In this document: piece by piece, positions 9,861-17,137 of the stretch
How the letters are laid out: the number at the start of each line of letters is the position of its first letter
Position numbering within the stretch: position 1 is the first letter of the stretch
Assembly (NCBI RefSeq): GCF_000718775.1
Contig: NZ_JOCB01000141.1
Span: 1-17,137, forward strand
Source: Streptomyces sp. NRRL S-31
GTDB lineage: Bacteria > Actinomycetota > Actinomycetes > Streptomycetales > Streptomycetaceae
Reading direction: 5' to 3'
Length of the DNA stretch: 17,137 nucleotides
Translations under genes and position numbers: made by a program
The notes under the pieces: model-generated
The model's database searches: none
What the model was told of the DNA's origin: nothing
The model's input: the letters and a program-made list of their open reading frames with translations, nothing else

Positions 9861-11072
9861 ATGAAGACGATCGACGAACTTCTCGCCGACGGCGTGAGCG
9901 GCAAGCGGGTCTTCGTCCGCGCCGACCTCAACGTGCCGCTGGCCGACGGGACGATCACCGACGACGGCCGCATCCGCGCCGTCCTGCCCACCGTCAAGGC
10001 CCTCATCGACGGCGGCGCCAAGGTGATCGTCGCCTCGCACCTGGGCCGCCCCAAGGGCGCCCCGGACCCCGCCTTCTCGCTGCTGCCCGCGGCCGAGCGC
10101 CTCGGTGAACTGCTCGGCGCCCCGGTCGCCTTCGCCCAGGACACCGTCGGCCCCGCCGCCCACGACGCCGTCGACGGCCTCCAGCCGGGCCAGGTCGCGG
10201 TCATCGAGAACCTGCGCTTCAACCCCGGCGAGACGTCCAAGGACGACACCGAGCGGGGGGAGTTCGCCGACCGGCTCGCCGCCCTCGCCGACGTCTACGT
10301 GGGCGACGGCTTCGGCGCCGTGCACCGGAAGCACGCCTCCGTCTACGACCTTCCGGCCCGGCTGCCGCACTACGCCGGCTCCCTGATCGCCACCGAGGTC
10401 GGCGTCCTGAAGAAGCTCACCGAGGACGTCAAGCGCCCCTACGTCGTCGCGCTCGGCGGCGCCAAGGTCTCCGACAAGCTCGCCGTCATCGACGAGCTGC
10501 TCGGCAAGGCCGACCGGCTGCTCATCGGCGGCGGGATGGCCTACACCTTCCTCAAGGCCAAGGGCTACGAGGTCGGCATCTCCCTCCTCCAGGAGGACCA
10601 GCTCGGGGCCGTCACCGAGTACATGGAGCGGGCGGAGAAGCAGGGCGTGGAGCTGCTGCTCCCCGTCGACGTCGTGGTCGCCCGGGACTTCCCGGACCTG
10701 AAGACCAAGGCGCCCACCCAGAACACCGTGGTCGACGCGGACAAGATCCCCGCCGACCAGGAGGGCCTGGACATCGGCCCGAAGACCCGAGAGCTCTACG
10801 CCTCGAAGCTCGCCGACGCCGCGACCGTCTTCTGGAACGGTCCCATGGGCGTCTTCGAGCACCCCGACTACGCCGAGGGCACCAAGGCGGTCGCCCAGGC
10901 CCTCGTCGACTCGGACGGCTTCAGCGTCGTCGGCGGCGGTGACTCCGCCGCCGCCGTGCGTACGCTCGGCTTCGACGAGAACGCATTCGGCCACATCTCG
11001 ACCGGTGGCGGCGCCTCCCTCGAATACCTCGAGGGCAAGACGCTCCCCGGCCTCGCCGCACTGGAGGACTGA
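9861..11072 (+). CDS. pgk: Phosphoglycerate kinase
   Basis: This kinase transfers the acyl phosphate of 1,3-bisphosphoglycerate to ADP, the first ATP-forming step of glycolysis. It has 403 residues, in the usual range. The N-domain shows [11 protein letters not shown], the basic-patch motif HLGRPKG, RFNPGE and [12 protein letters not shown]. The hinge and nucleotide domain show [32 protein letters not shown] and [10 protein letters not shown]. The ATG at 9861 is preferred over an in-frame GTG at 9828 because AGGAG (9848-9852) is 8 nt upstream and [11 protein letters not shown] matches the family N-terminus. CTCC at 9842-9845 could fold onto the GGAG of this ribosome site, though the stem is only 4 bp. 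tpiA starts 3 nt after the stop, so pgk-tpiA is a tight operon. Confidence 0.98.
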   Translation: MKTIDELLADGVSGKRVFVRADLNVPLADGTITDDGRIRAVLPTVKALIDGGAKVIVASHLGRPKGAPDPAFSLLPAAERLGELLGAPVAFAQDTVGPAAHDAVDGLQPGQVAVIENLRFNPGETSKDDTERGEFADRLAALADVYVGDGFGAVHRKHASVYDLPARLPHYAGSLIATEVGVLKKLTEDVKRPYVVALGGAKVSDKLAVIDELLGKADRLLIGGGMAYTFLKAKGYEVGISLLQEDQLGAVTEYMERAEKQGVELLLPVDVVVARDFPDLKTKAPTQNTVVDADKIPADQEGLDIGPKTRELYASKLADAATVFWNGPMGVFEHPDYAEGTKAVAQALVDSDGFSVVGGGDSAAAVRTLGFDENAFGHISTGGGASLEYLEGKTLPGLAALED

Positions 11073-11075
11073 CCG

Positions 11076-11852
11076 TTGAGCACCCGCACGCCGCTGATGG
11101 CGGGCAACTGGAAGATGAACCTCAACCACCTCGAGGCCATCGCCCACGTCCAGAAGCTCGCCTTCGCCCTCGCCGACAAGGACTACGAGGCCGTCGAGGT
11201 CGCCGTCCTGCCGCCCTTCACCGACCTGCGCTCCGTGCAGACCCTGGTGGACGGGGACAAGCTCCCGATCAAGTACGGCGCCCAGGACATCTCGCAGCAC
11301 GACTCCGGCGCCTACACCGGCGAGATCTCCGGCCCGATGCTGGCCAAGCTGAAGTGCGCCTACGTGGCGATCGGCCACTCCGAGCGCCGCCAGTACCACA
11401 ACGAGACCGACGAGATCGTCAACGCCAAGGTCAAGGCCGCCTACAAGCACGGCCTCACCCCGATCCTGTGCGTCGGCGAGGAACTGGACGTCCGCGAGGC
11501 CGGCGACCACGTCAGCCACACCCTCGCCCAGGTCGAGGGCGGTCTGAAGGACGTCCCGGCCGAGCAGGCCGAGACCCTCGTGATCGCCTACGAGCCCGTC
11601 TGGGCCATCGGCACCGGCAAGGTCTGCGGCGCCGACGACGCCCAGGAGGTCTGCGCCGCCATCCGCGCCAAGGTCGCCGAGCTGTACTCGCAGGACGTCG
11701 CCGACAAGGTCCGCATCCAGTACGGCGGCTCGGTCAAGGCGGGCAACGTCGCCGAGATCATGGCCAAGGCGGACATCGACGGCGCCCTGGTCGGCGGTGC
11801 CTCGCTGGACGCCGACGAGTTCGTCAAGATCGTGCGCTTCCGCGATCAGTGA
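11076..11852 (+). CDS. tpiA: Triosephosphate isomerase
   Basis: This enzyme interconverts dihydroxyacetone phosphate and glyceraldehyde-3-phosphate. It has 258 residues, full length, with all catalytic residues: K13 (NWKMN), H101 (GHSERR), E173 ([11 protein letters not shown]) and the flexible loop 6 that follows it, then the phosphate-binding YGGSV and GGAS motifs near the C-terminus. The start is a TTG at 11076, preceded by GGAGGA (11063-11068) at 7-nt spacing; no ATG or GTG gives the family N-terminus. Only 3 nt separate it from the pgk stop, with the ribosome site inside the pgk end, so it is translated from the pgk transcript. A 12-bp hairpin lies 45 nt downstream. Confidence 0.98.
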   Translation: MSTRTPLMAGNWKMNLNHLEAIAHVQKLAFALADKDYEAVEVAVLPPFTDLRSVQTLVDGDKLPIKYGAQDISQHDSGAYTGEISGPMLAKLKCAYVAIGHSERRQYHNETDEIVNAKVKAAYKHGLTPILCVGEELDVREAGDHVSHTLAQVEGGLKDVPAEQAETLVIAYEPVWAIGTGKVCGADDAQEVCAAIRAKVAELYSQDVADKVRIQYGGSVKAGNVAEIMAKADIDGALVGGASLDADEFVKIVRFRDQ

Positions 11853-11896
11853 CGCGGTCCGTGAGTAGGCGGTAGCGGCGATACGTCGTACTCTTG

Positions 11897-11926
11897 CGGG
11901 GGCGCGGCCGAGACGCCGTGCCCCCG
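11897..11926 (+). terminator. Strong hairpin between tpiA and secG
   Basis: CGGGGGCGCGGC and GCCGTGCCCCCG form a 12-bp stem (one G-U) around a 6-nt CGAGAC loop. It lies 45 nt past tpiA and 34 nt before secG. TACTCT at 11889-11894 could be a -10 placing the hairpin at the 5' end of secG mRNA instead, but no -35 supports that. Confidence 0.6.
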
Positions 11927-11960
11927 TCGTCCATCCGAATCCGAGGAAGTTGGTCCAGCC

Positions 11961-12197
11961 GTGGTTTTGGGGTTCTCGATCGCCCTGATCGTCTTCAGCC
12001 TGCTGCTGATGCTGCTGGTGCTGATGCACAAGGGGAAGGGCGGCGGCCTCTCCGACATGTTCGGCGGTGGCATGCAGTCCTCCGTCGGCGGTTCCTCGGT
12101 CGCCGAGCGCAACCTGGACCGGATCACCATCGTGATCGGTCTGCTCTGGTTCGCGTGCATCATCGTCCTCGGCATGCTGATGAAGACGAACAGCTGA
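11961..12197 (+). CDS. secG: Preprotein translocase subunit SecG
   Basis: SecG is a small membrane subunit of the SecYEG channel. It has 78 residues, with two transmembrane helices (about 3-22 and 52-72) joined by a Gly/Ser-rich cytoplasmic loop. That loop contains the family motif KGKGGGLSDMFGGG and the SVGGSSVAERNLDRIT segment before the second helix. The GTG at 11961 is the only start that keeps the first helix; GAGGAAG (11943-11949) is a ribosome site at 11-nt spacing. The place after tpiA is the usual one for secG in actinobacteria. No functional link with glycolysis is implied, and the hairpin upstream suggests it is transcribed at least partly apart. Confidence 0.96.
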   Translation: MVLGFSIALIVFSLLLMLLVLMHKGKGGGLSDMFGGGMQSSVGGSSVAERNLDRITIVIGLLWFACIIVLGMLMKTNS

Positions 12198-12214
12198 CGC
12201 GCGCGCACCGCGAA

Positions 12215-12233
12215 ACCGGGCGCACGTCCCGGT
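12215..12233 (+). terminator. Hairpin downstream of secG
   Basis: ACCGGG and CCCGGT pair exactly (6 bp) around a 7-nt loop, 18 nt after the secG stop. It is moderate in strength, and a much longer hairpin follows at 12257. Confidence 0.4.
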
Positions 12234-12241
12234 CCGAACCG

Positions 12242-12362
12242 TATATTCCCCACGTAAGGCCCCATGTTGGGTACGCGCTCCCGAGCGCGGCCTATCATGG
12301 GGCTTGCGTCTTGTTGTGGGGGCCGGTAACTCCAATCACTGGACGCGCGTTGGGCCTTACGT
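12242..12362 (+). other. Structured RNA element between secG and the RbpA-like gene
   Basis: A 49-nt imperfect hairpin spans 12257-12305: 10 bp (AAGGCCCCAUG with CAUGGGGCUU, allowing one G-U), one U-U mismatch, 5 bp, a bulged A, then CGCGCU/AGCGCG closed by a CCCG loop. A T-rich tail (TTGCGTCTTGTTG) follows. TATATT (12242-12247), a rare AT-only hexamer here, could be a -10 starting a transcript at about 12254, though no -35 fits. The 5' arm ACGTAAGGCCC (12252-12262) is also an exact inverted repeat of GGGCCTTACGT (12352-12362), so the two pairings exclude each other. It may be a secG terminator, a small RNA or an attenuator-like leader. Confidence 0.5.
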
Positions 12363-12367
12363 AGACT
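12340..12367 (+). promoter_or_regulatory. Probable promoter of the RbpA-like gene
   Basis: TGGACG (12340-12345), a 16-nt spacer, then TAGACT (12362-12367). The -35 differs from TTGACG at one base, and the -10 fits the HrdB pattern. The leader of about 60 nt ends with GGGAG (12421-12425), 8 nt from the GTG. The distal arm of the upstream inverted repeat lies across the spacer and the first base of the -10. Confidence 0.55.
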
Positions 12368-12433
12368 GAGGCGCTCGCAGCGGAGCGAAACGCCGACTCG
12401 CTTCGCGGCACCATTACGCAGGGAGTTACGACC

Positions 12434-12769
12434 GTGGCAAGTGGCAACGCGATCCGAGGAAGCCGGGTCGGGGCGGGGCCGATGGGCGAGGCCGAGCGCG
12501 GCGAGTCCGCGCCGCGTCTGCGCATCTCCTTCTGGTGCTCCAACGGGCATGAGACGCAGCCGAGCTTCGCCAGCGACGCGCAGGTGCCCGAGACCTGGGA
12601 CTGCCCGCGCTGCGGCTTCCCGGCCGGCCAGGACCGGGACAACCCGCCGGACCCGCCGCGCACCGAGCCGTACAAGACGCACCTCGCGTACGTGCGGGAG
12701 CGCCGCAGCGACGCGGACGGCGAGGCGATCCTCGCCGAGGCGCTCGCCAAACTGCGGGGCGAGATCTAG
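12434..12769 (+). CDS. RbpA-family RNA polymerase-binding protein
   Basis: RbpA proteins bind actinobacterial RNA polymerase holoenzyme and the principal sigma factor, stabilising open complexes. This 111-residue protein shows the whole layout: a flexible N-terminal tail (1-30); a zinc-binding core with C35, H39, C57 and C60 (WCSNGHE...WDCPRCG); a linker (about 66-80); and a C-terminal sigma-interaction helix pair (KTHLAYVRERRSDADGEAILAEALAKLR). The last part aligns well with the RTHWDMLMERR stretch of canonical RbpA as I recall it. Its tail and core differ clearly from S. coelicolor RbpA (SCO1421), so it is probably a second, RbpB-like paralogue, and I leave the symbol blank. The start is GTG 12434 with GGGAG upstream. 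It has its own promoter and a very strong terminator. Confidence 0.85.
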   Translation: MASGNAIRGSRVGAGPMGEAERGESAPRLRISFWCSNGHETQPSFASDAQVPETWDCPRCGFPAGQDRDNPPDPPRTEPYKTHLAYVRERRSDADGEAILAEALAKLRGEI

Positions 12770-12776
12770 GACTTCA

Positions 12777-12806
12777 CCGGCCGGGTGCCCGCGGGCGCCC
12801 GGCCGG
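12777..12806 (+). terminator. Very strong hairpin after the RbpA-like gene
   Basis: CCGGCCGGG and CCCGGCCGG pair exactly; a G-U and three further G-C pairs extend this to 13 bp around a CGCG tetraloop. It begins 7 nt after the stop codon. Confidence 0.8.
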
Positions 12807-12834
12807 AGCCGTATCCGCCACCGGAACCGGCCGA

Positions 12835-12857
12835 TTGTCAGTGCCACCCTCTACGGT
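12835..12857 (+). promoter_or_regulatory. DNA-damage (RecA-NDp / PafBC-type) promoter of the MFS gene
   Basis: TTGTCAGTG (12835-12843), exactly 8 nt, then TACGGT (12852-12857). This is a full match to tTGTCRgtg-N8-TAnnnT, the RecA-independent mitomycin-inducible promoter of actinobacteria. The start would be near 12864, giving a 26-nt leader with a GGGGGAG ribosome site just before the GTG at 12890. Confidence 0.75.
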
Positions 12858-12889
12858 TTTGGTGAAGGCGCGAACCGGCAGGGGGAGTT

Positions 12890-14125
12890 GTGACGGCGGT
12901 CGAGACCAGTGGCAGGTGTGCGCCCGCGTGGCGCGGGGGCTTCGGGCGGCTGTGGACCGCGGCCGTGATCTCCCGGTTCGGTGACGCCCTGCGCGTGTCC
13001 GCGCTGCCGCTGCTCGCCGTCGGCCTCACCGACGAGCCCCTCGTGGTGGCCTCCGTCACCGCCTGCGGTTATCTGCCCTGGCTGCTGTTCGGGCTGTTCG
13101 GCGGAGCCCTGGCGGACCGCGTCGACCAGCGGCGGGCGATGTGGCTAGTGGACACGGTACGAGGGCTGCTCGTCGCCGCGTTCGCCCTCGCCGTGGGACT
13201 CGGGCACGCCTCCGTCCCCCTGCTGATCGTCCTCGCCTTCTCGCTCACCGCGCTCCAGACGCTCTTCGACAACGCCGCGACGGCCCTGCTGCCGTCCCTG
13301 GTCGAGCGGGAGGCGCTGGGCAGCGCGAACGCCCGGCTGATGACCGGCCAGCAGCTCGCGGGCGGGCTGCTCGCGAGCCCCTTCGTACCGCTCCTGCTGG
13401 CGGCCGGAGCGTCCATGCCGTTCGCGGCGGACGCCGGCACCTACCTGGTGGCCGCCGCGCTCGTGGCCTCCCTGCGGACCAGCCCGCCGGTGCGGGAACC
13501 GCGCCCGGCCGGCAGCACCCTGCGCACCGAGATCAGGGCGGGCCTCACGGTCCTGTGGGGTGACCGGGTGCTGCGCGCCGTCTGCGCGGCCACCCTGCTG
13601 TGCAACATCGGCATGGGCGCGCTCATCGCCACCCTGGCCCTGCACGTCACCCGCTGGCTGCACGCGGGCGACACCGGATACGTCGCCGCCATGACGGCGT
13701 ACTCGGCCGGCAGTCTGATCGGCGGTTTCCTGGCCCGGCGGATCGCCCGCCGTACCGGACGGGTCCGGGCCCTGCTGCTCGGCGGCGCGGTCCAGACGGG
13801 CTCGCTGCTGCTGATCGGCTCGGTGCGGGAGATACCCGCCCTGGTGGCCGGGATGCTGCTGCTCGGCACGATGAACATGATCTGGAACGTCAACCAGGTC
13901 ACGCTGATGCAGCAGCGCAGCCCCGCGTCGATGGCGGGCCGCGTCGCCTCCGCCTTCCGCACCTCCTCCACCTCCGGCGCCCCGCTCGGAGCGGTCCTCG
14001 GCGGGGCGGCGGCCCGGCTGCACGGCCTCAACGCGCCCGCCCTGCTCGCCGCCGCCCTGTTCGCCGCGGCCGTCACGGCACTGATACCGGCACGCGGGCC
14101 GGACGCGCCCGTGGCCACCCCGTGA
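12890..14125 (+). CDS. MFS transporter (MFS_3-like drug/metabolite exporter)
   Basis: This is an integral membrane major-facilitator protein of 411 residues, close to the usual length for 12 helices. Hydrophobic segments run through nearly the whole length. The loop GGALADRVDQRR (about 67-78) is the MFS motif A between helices 2 and 3, and a related basic loop (RRIARRTGR) stands at the equivalent place in the second half. The pattern of RLWTAAVISRFGDALR at the N-terminus and the MQQRSPASMAGRVASAF segment near the C-terminus resembles the EntS/MFS_3 exporter group. The substrate cannot be told from sequence. The start is GTG 12890, with GGGGGAG only 2 nt upstream, a short spacing. The preceding damage-type promoter suggests induction by DNA-damaging compounds, and so a role in exporting a toxic molecule; that is inference. 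Confidence 0.88.
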   Translation: MTAVETSGRCAPAWRGGFGRLWTAAVISRFGDALRVSALPLLAVGLTDEPLVVASVTACGYLPWLLFGLFGGALADRVDQRRAMWLVDTVRGLLVAAFALAVGLGHASVPLLIVLAFSLTALQTLFDNAATALLPSLVEREALGSANARLMTGQQLAGGLLASPFVPLLLAAGASMPFAADAGTYLVAAALVASLRTSPPVREPRPAGSTLRTEIRAGLTVLWGDRVLRAVCAATLLCNIGMGALIATLALHVTRWLHAGDTGYVAAMTAYSAGSLIGGFLARRIARRTGRVRALLLGGAVQTGSLLLIGSVREIPALVAGMLLLGTMNMIWNVNQVTLMQQRSPASMAGRVASAFRTSSTSGAPLGAVLGGAAARLHGLNAPALLAAALFAAAVTALIPARGPDAPVATP

Positions 14126-14127
14126 GG

Positions 14128-14143
14128 ACGGTGTCGCGACCGT
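14128..14143 (+). terminator. Weak hairpin after the MFS gene
   Basis: ACGGT and ACCGT pair around a 6-nt loop, 2 nt after the MFS stop. It is only 5 bp and overlaps the possible -35 of the pgi promoter. Confidence 0.25.
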
Positions 14144-14170
14144 TCGTGCCGCGCGCTGATCAATTAGGTT
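14143..14170 (+). promoter_or_regulatory. Possible pgi promoter
   Basis: TAGGTT (14165-14170) is a good -10 in this GC-rich sequence; TTCGTG (14143-14148) at 16 nt is a poor -35. The leader to the ATG at 14216 would be about 40 nt. Confidence 0.4.
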
Positions 14171-14215
14171 GAGACCGGCAGCGGGACAGGTACCGAGAGA
14201 AGGCTGACGTCGGAA

Positions 14216-15783
14216 ATGAACGCAGACGGCCGCACCAGGCTCAACCAGACGCCCGAATGGGCCGCCCTCGCCAAGCACCGCGAGGAGCTGGCGGACACCC
14301 GGCTGAGGGAGCTGTTCGCCGCCGACCCCGCGCGCGGCACCGGGTACACGCTCCGGGTCGGCGACCTGTACCTCGACTACTCCAAGCACCTCATCACCGA
14401 CGAGACCCTGCGCCTGCTGCGCGAGCTGGCCGCGGCGACGGACGTCTTCGGGCTCCGGGACGCCATGTTCCGCGGTGAGCGGATCAACGTCACGGAGAAC
14501 CGGGCCGTGCTGCACACCGCGCTGCGCGCCGCTCGGGACGCGGTGGTCGAGGTCGACGGCGAGAACGTGGTCCCGGCCGTGCACGCCGTGCTGGACAGGA
14601 TGAGCGACTTCGCCGGCCGGGTGCGCTCCGGCGAGTGGACCGGGCACACCGGCAAGCGCATCAGGAACGTGGTCAACATCGGCATCGGCGGCTCCGACCT
14701 CGGCCCCGCGATGGCCTACGAGGCCCTGCGCGCCTTCACCGACCGCGACCTCACGGTCCGGTTCGTCTCCAACGTGGACGGCGCCGACCTGCACGAGGCG
14801 ACCCGCGACCTGGACCCGGCCGAGACGCTGTTCATCGTGGCGTCCAAGACGTTCACCACGATCGAGACGATCACCAACGCGACCTCCGCGCGGCAGTGGC
14901 TGCTGGCCGCGCTCGGTGACCGGGAGGCGGTGGCCAGGCACTTCGTGGCGCTGTCCACGAACGCCGACAAGGTCGCCGAGTTCGGCATCGACACGGCCAA
15001 CATGTTCGAGTTCTGGGACTGGGTCGGCGGGCGCTACTCCTACGACTCCGCCATCGGCCTGTCCCTGATGATCGCCATCGGCCCGGACCGCTTCCGCGAG
15101 ATGCTGGACGGGTTCCGGCTGGTCGACGACCACTTCCGCACCGCGCCCGCCGAGGCCAACGCGCCGCTGCTGCTGGGCCTGCTGGGCATCTGGTACGGCG
15201 ACTTCCACGACGCCCAGTCGCACGCGGTGCTGCCGTACAGCCACTACCTCTCCAAGTTCACGGCGTACCTCCAGCAGCTCGACATGGAGTCCAACGGCAA
15301 GTACGTCGCCCGTGACGGCAAGCGGGTCGAGTGGCAGACCGGCCCGGTGGTGTGGGGCACGCCAGGCACCAACGGCCAGCACGCCTACTACCAGTTGATC
15401 CACCAGGGCACCAAGCTGATCCCGGCGGACTTCATCGGCTTCGCCGAGCCGGTGGCCGAGCTGAGCGACGGACTCAAGGCGCAGCACGACCTGCTGATGG
15501 CCAACTTCTTCGCCCAGACCCAGGCGCTCGCCTTCGGCAAGACCGCCGAGGAGGTCCGTGCGGAGGGCGTCGCCGAGGAACTGGTCCCGCACAAGACCTT
15601 CCCGGGCGACCGGCCGACCACGACCATTCTCGCCACCGAGCTGACCCCGTCGGTGCTCGGGCAGCTGATCGCCCTCTACGAGCACAAGGTGTTCGTCCAG
15701 GGCGCGGTCTGGAACATCGACTCCTTCGACCAGTGGGGCGTGGAGCTGGGCAAGGTCCTCGGGAACTGCGCGGCCGGAGCTGA
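14216..15783 (+). pseudogene. pgi: Glucose-6-phosphate isomerase, 3' end disrupted
   Basis: Pgi interconverts glucose-6-phosphate and fructose-6-phosphate. From ATG 14216 the product matches the family for 515 residues, including [11 protein letters not shown], the ASKTFTT phosphate site, signature 1 ([15 protein letters not shown]), [11 protein letters not shown], the GTNGQH block with its active-site histidine, and signature 2 ending in the catalytic lysine K513 ([10 protein letters not shown]). Two residues later (after 15760) similarity stops: about 35 C-terminal residues and the stop are missing, and the frame stays open to the right edge of the window. A GAACTG start at 15763 in another frame encodes ELRGRS and a TGA (15781-15783), much like a normal Pgi tail. 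I therefore infer a deletion of about 100 nt (1 more than a multiple of 3), or an assembly error. AAATG 14214-14218 has only weak ribosome-site support. Confidence 0.85.
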
Positions 15784-15831
15784 TCCCGGGTCGCCGCGCG
15801 GCGGGGGCCGCCGTGGCGGCATCCCCGCGCG

Positions 15832-15852
15832 GACCGTTGCCGTTCGACGGTC
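15832..15852. terminator. Hairpin in the pgi / permease convergent gap
   Basis: GACCGT and ACGGTC pair exactly around a 9-nt loop, between two genes that face each other. A second short stem GCCGCC/GGCGGC lies at 15807-15820, and a 12-bp palindrome GGCCCCGGGGCC at 15958-15969. Any of these could end transcription from either side. The 199-nt gap shows no gene. Confidence 0.35.
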
Positions 15853-15982
15853 ACCGGGGCCGCGCGGGCCGGTCTCCGACGCGCCCGCGCCGCCCCTCGC
15901 ACCGCTCGTCCGCCGCCGGGCCCGGGCACCTGTACGCGCGCGAGGCGCGGGGACGGGGGCCCCGGGGCCGAGGGGAGGGGGT

Positions 15983-17137
15983 TCAGGACACCGCGCTCAG
16001 CGTGTCCGCGAGGCGGCGGCGGGCCGCTCGGGCCGCGGGCAGCGTGGCCAGCGCCGCCGCTCCCAGGACGGAGGCCGACACCAGCAGGAGCAGCAGGCCC
16101 GGGGAGGGCGACCGGGCGATCCCGGTGCCGATGCCGCTGGAGCCGCCCTGGGCGTCGATCAGCCGGCGGGCCAGCGGCAGCCCCAGCACCGTCCCGGCGA
16201 CGGCCGCCACCAGGGCCGTACAGCTCGTCGCCGTGACGGTGATCGCGGTGATCTGCCGCGGGGACATGCCGATCGCCCGGAGCGCCAGCACGTCCCGCTC
16301 GCCCTCGCGGACGCTGCCGCCGATCGCGGTGAGCAGCTCGACCAGCCCGATCAGGGCCAGGACGGCGATCAGCCCGGCGACGACACCGCGCAGCGGGGAC
16401 AGCCCGTCGGCCGGATCGGCCACCGGGTGCGCCTCCAGGTGGCCGTGGCCGGCCGAGACGAGCGCGGCGGCCACCCGGTGCGGGTCGGCGCCGGACCGCA
16501 GGCGCAGCTCGTAGAAGGCGGGGACCAGCGCCGGGTCGTTCTCGCGGAGGGTGTCCAGGGAGGTGGTCACGACCCGGCCGGCGTTGCGCGGTTCGAGGAC
16601 GCGGCCCACGATGTGCAGGATCTGCGGCCGGTCGCCGACCGTCATCCGGACCCAGTCCCCGACCCGCGCGTCCAGCAGGTCCAGCAGGCCCTGGCCGGCC
16701 ACCGCCTCGTCCGCCCCGCGCGCGGGCCGCCCCTCGGCGACGGCGTACGGGTAGGGCTCGGCGCGGGTGCCGATGCCGCGCAGGGCGATGGTCCCGGTCT
16801 GCCCGGGGACCAGCGCGGCCACCTCGACGCCCGGATAGGCGGCGGCGACCCGGGAGTCGCGGGACAGCACGGCCCGTACGCCGGACGCGTCCAGGGCGCC
16901 GTCCGAGCGCACCGCGAGCGTCGTCGGCAGCCCCACCCGCTCGGAGCTGCCGGCGAAGCGGTCGATCGTGGTCCACGCGCTCAGCGCCACCACGATCAGC
17001 AGCAGCGGCAGCGTCAGCCGGGCCACGGTGGCCAGCGACCGGCCGCGGCCCGCGAACGCCTTGTGACAGCCGAGCACCAGCGCGGGCGGCAGCCCCCAGC
17101 CGAGCGCCCGCCGGGCCGGCCCGGGCAGCCGCCCGCC
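15983..17137 (-). CDS. FtsX-like ABC transporter permease (5' end outside window)
   Basis: This is the C-terminal part of a membrane permease of the FtsX/MacB type, which works with an ATPase partner on substrates or enzymes at the outer face of the membrane. The visible 384 residues enter at the window edge already in frame; an internal GTG at 17077 is not the real start, because family-like sequence ([16 protein letters not shown]) continues upstream. Features in order: a transmembrane helix ([18 protein letters not shown]), an extracytoplasmic domain of about 200 residues, a helix ([18 protein letters not shown]), the FtsX motif [16 protein letters not shown], a helix, then a last helix and a basic tail. 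The duplicated helix layout and the upstream linker suggest a long permease of about 800 residues, of which this is the second half. It is convergent with pgi. The ATPase gene would lie to the right. Confidence 0.88.
   Translation of the reverse strand, partial: GGRLPGPARRALGWGLPPALVLGCHKAFAGRGRSLATVARLTLPLLLIVVALSAWTTIDRFAGSSERVGLPTTLAVRSDGALDASGVRAVLSRDSRVAAAYPGVEVAALVPGQTGTIALRGIGTRAEPYPYAVAEGRPARGADEAVAGQGLLDLLDARVGDWVRMTVGDRPQILHIVGRVLEPRNAGRVVTTSLDTLRENDPALVPAFYELRLRSGADPHRVAAALVSAGHGHLEAHPVADPADGLSPLRGVVAGLIAVLALIGLVELLTAIGGSVREGERDVLALRAIGMSPRQITAITVTATSCTALVAAVAGTVLGLPLARRLIDAQGGSSGIGTGIARSPSPGLLLLLVSASVLGAAALATLPAARAARRRLADTLSAVS

Noticed and set aside
12257..12305. SRP RNA, 6C RNA or tRNA as the identity of the long hairpin.
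   Set aside because: It lacks the SRP domain IV GGAA/AGCAG elements, has no C6 loops, and no cloverleaf can be drawn.
15761..15860. Simple +1 frameshift in pgi giving [10 protein letters not shown] as a continuation of Pgi.
   Set aside because: A short similarity to the RIEPEL segment exists, but the following residues are unlike Pgi and no stop follows at the right length; the ELRGRS tail after a deletion fits better.

Overview
The window is a high-GC actinobacterial chromosome segment, almost certainly from a Streptomyces. The proteins read like Streptomyces homologues throughout: WhiA begins [20 protein letters not shown], and GTG/TTG starts and near-uniform G/C third positions are common. 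From memory, the gene order matches the S. coelicolor core block running from uvrC through whiA and gap-pgk-tpiA-secG to pgi. This is core chromosome rather than a mobile island; I saw no insertion sequence, CRISPR array, tRNA or rRNA.

Left block (114-5309, + strand): uvrC, rapZ, yvcK and whiA form a tightly packed operon with overlaps of 4, 4 and 10 nt, so translation is probably coupled. uvrC is preceded by a DnaA-box sequence and by an element matching the actinobacterial RecA-independent DNA-damage promoter (PafBC type). Its -10 hexamer lies so close to the ATG that the mRNA is probably leaderless. Inside yvcK, about 200 nt before whiA, a patch of rare codons holds a GACAC-centred inverted repeat and is a good candidate for the internal, autoregulated whiA promoter known in S. 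coelicolor. A secreted M14 zinc carboxypeptidase (5463-8417) follows as its own unit.

Middle block (8718-12769): gap, pgk-tpiA, secG and an RbpA-family RNA polymerase-binding protein lie in one direction, but strong hairpins separate gap from pgk, tpiA from secG, secG from the RbpA-like gene, and that gene from the next. The secG-RbpA interval is the most structured non-coding stretch: a 21-bp imperfect hairpin whose 5' arm can also pair perfectly with a distal 11-nt segment overlapping the predicted promoter of the RbpA-like gene.

Right block (12890-17137): an MFS exporter with a perfect DNA-damage promoter match, then pgi, then a convergent FtsX-type ABC permease that runs off the right edge. 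pgi is damaged at its 3' end. The Pgi sequence is normal up to two residues past the catalytic lysine, then loses the C-terminal helix and its stop; a plausible remnant of the true C-terminus lies a few bases on in another frame. This is either a small deletion or an assembly error.

The main new observations are the shared damage-type promoter on uvrC and the MFS exporter, the switch-like RNA between secG and the RbpA-like gene, and the broken pgi end. I found no wholly undescribed multi-gene system.
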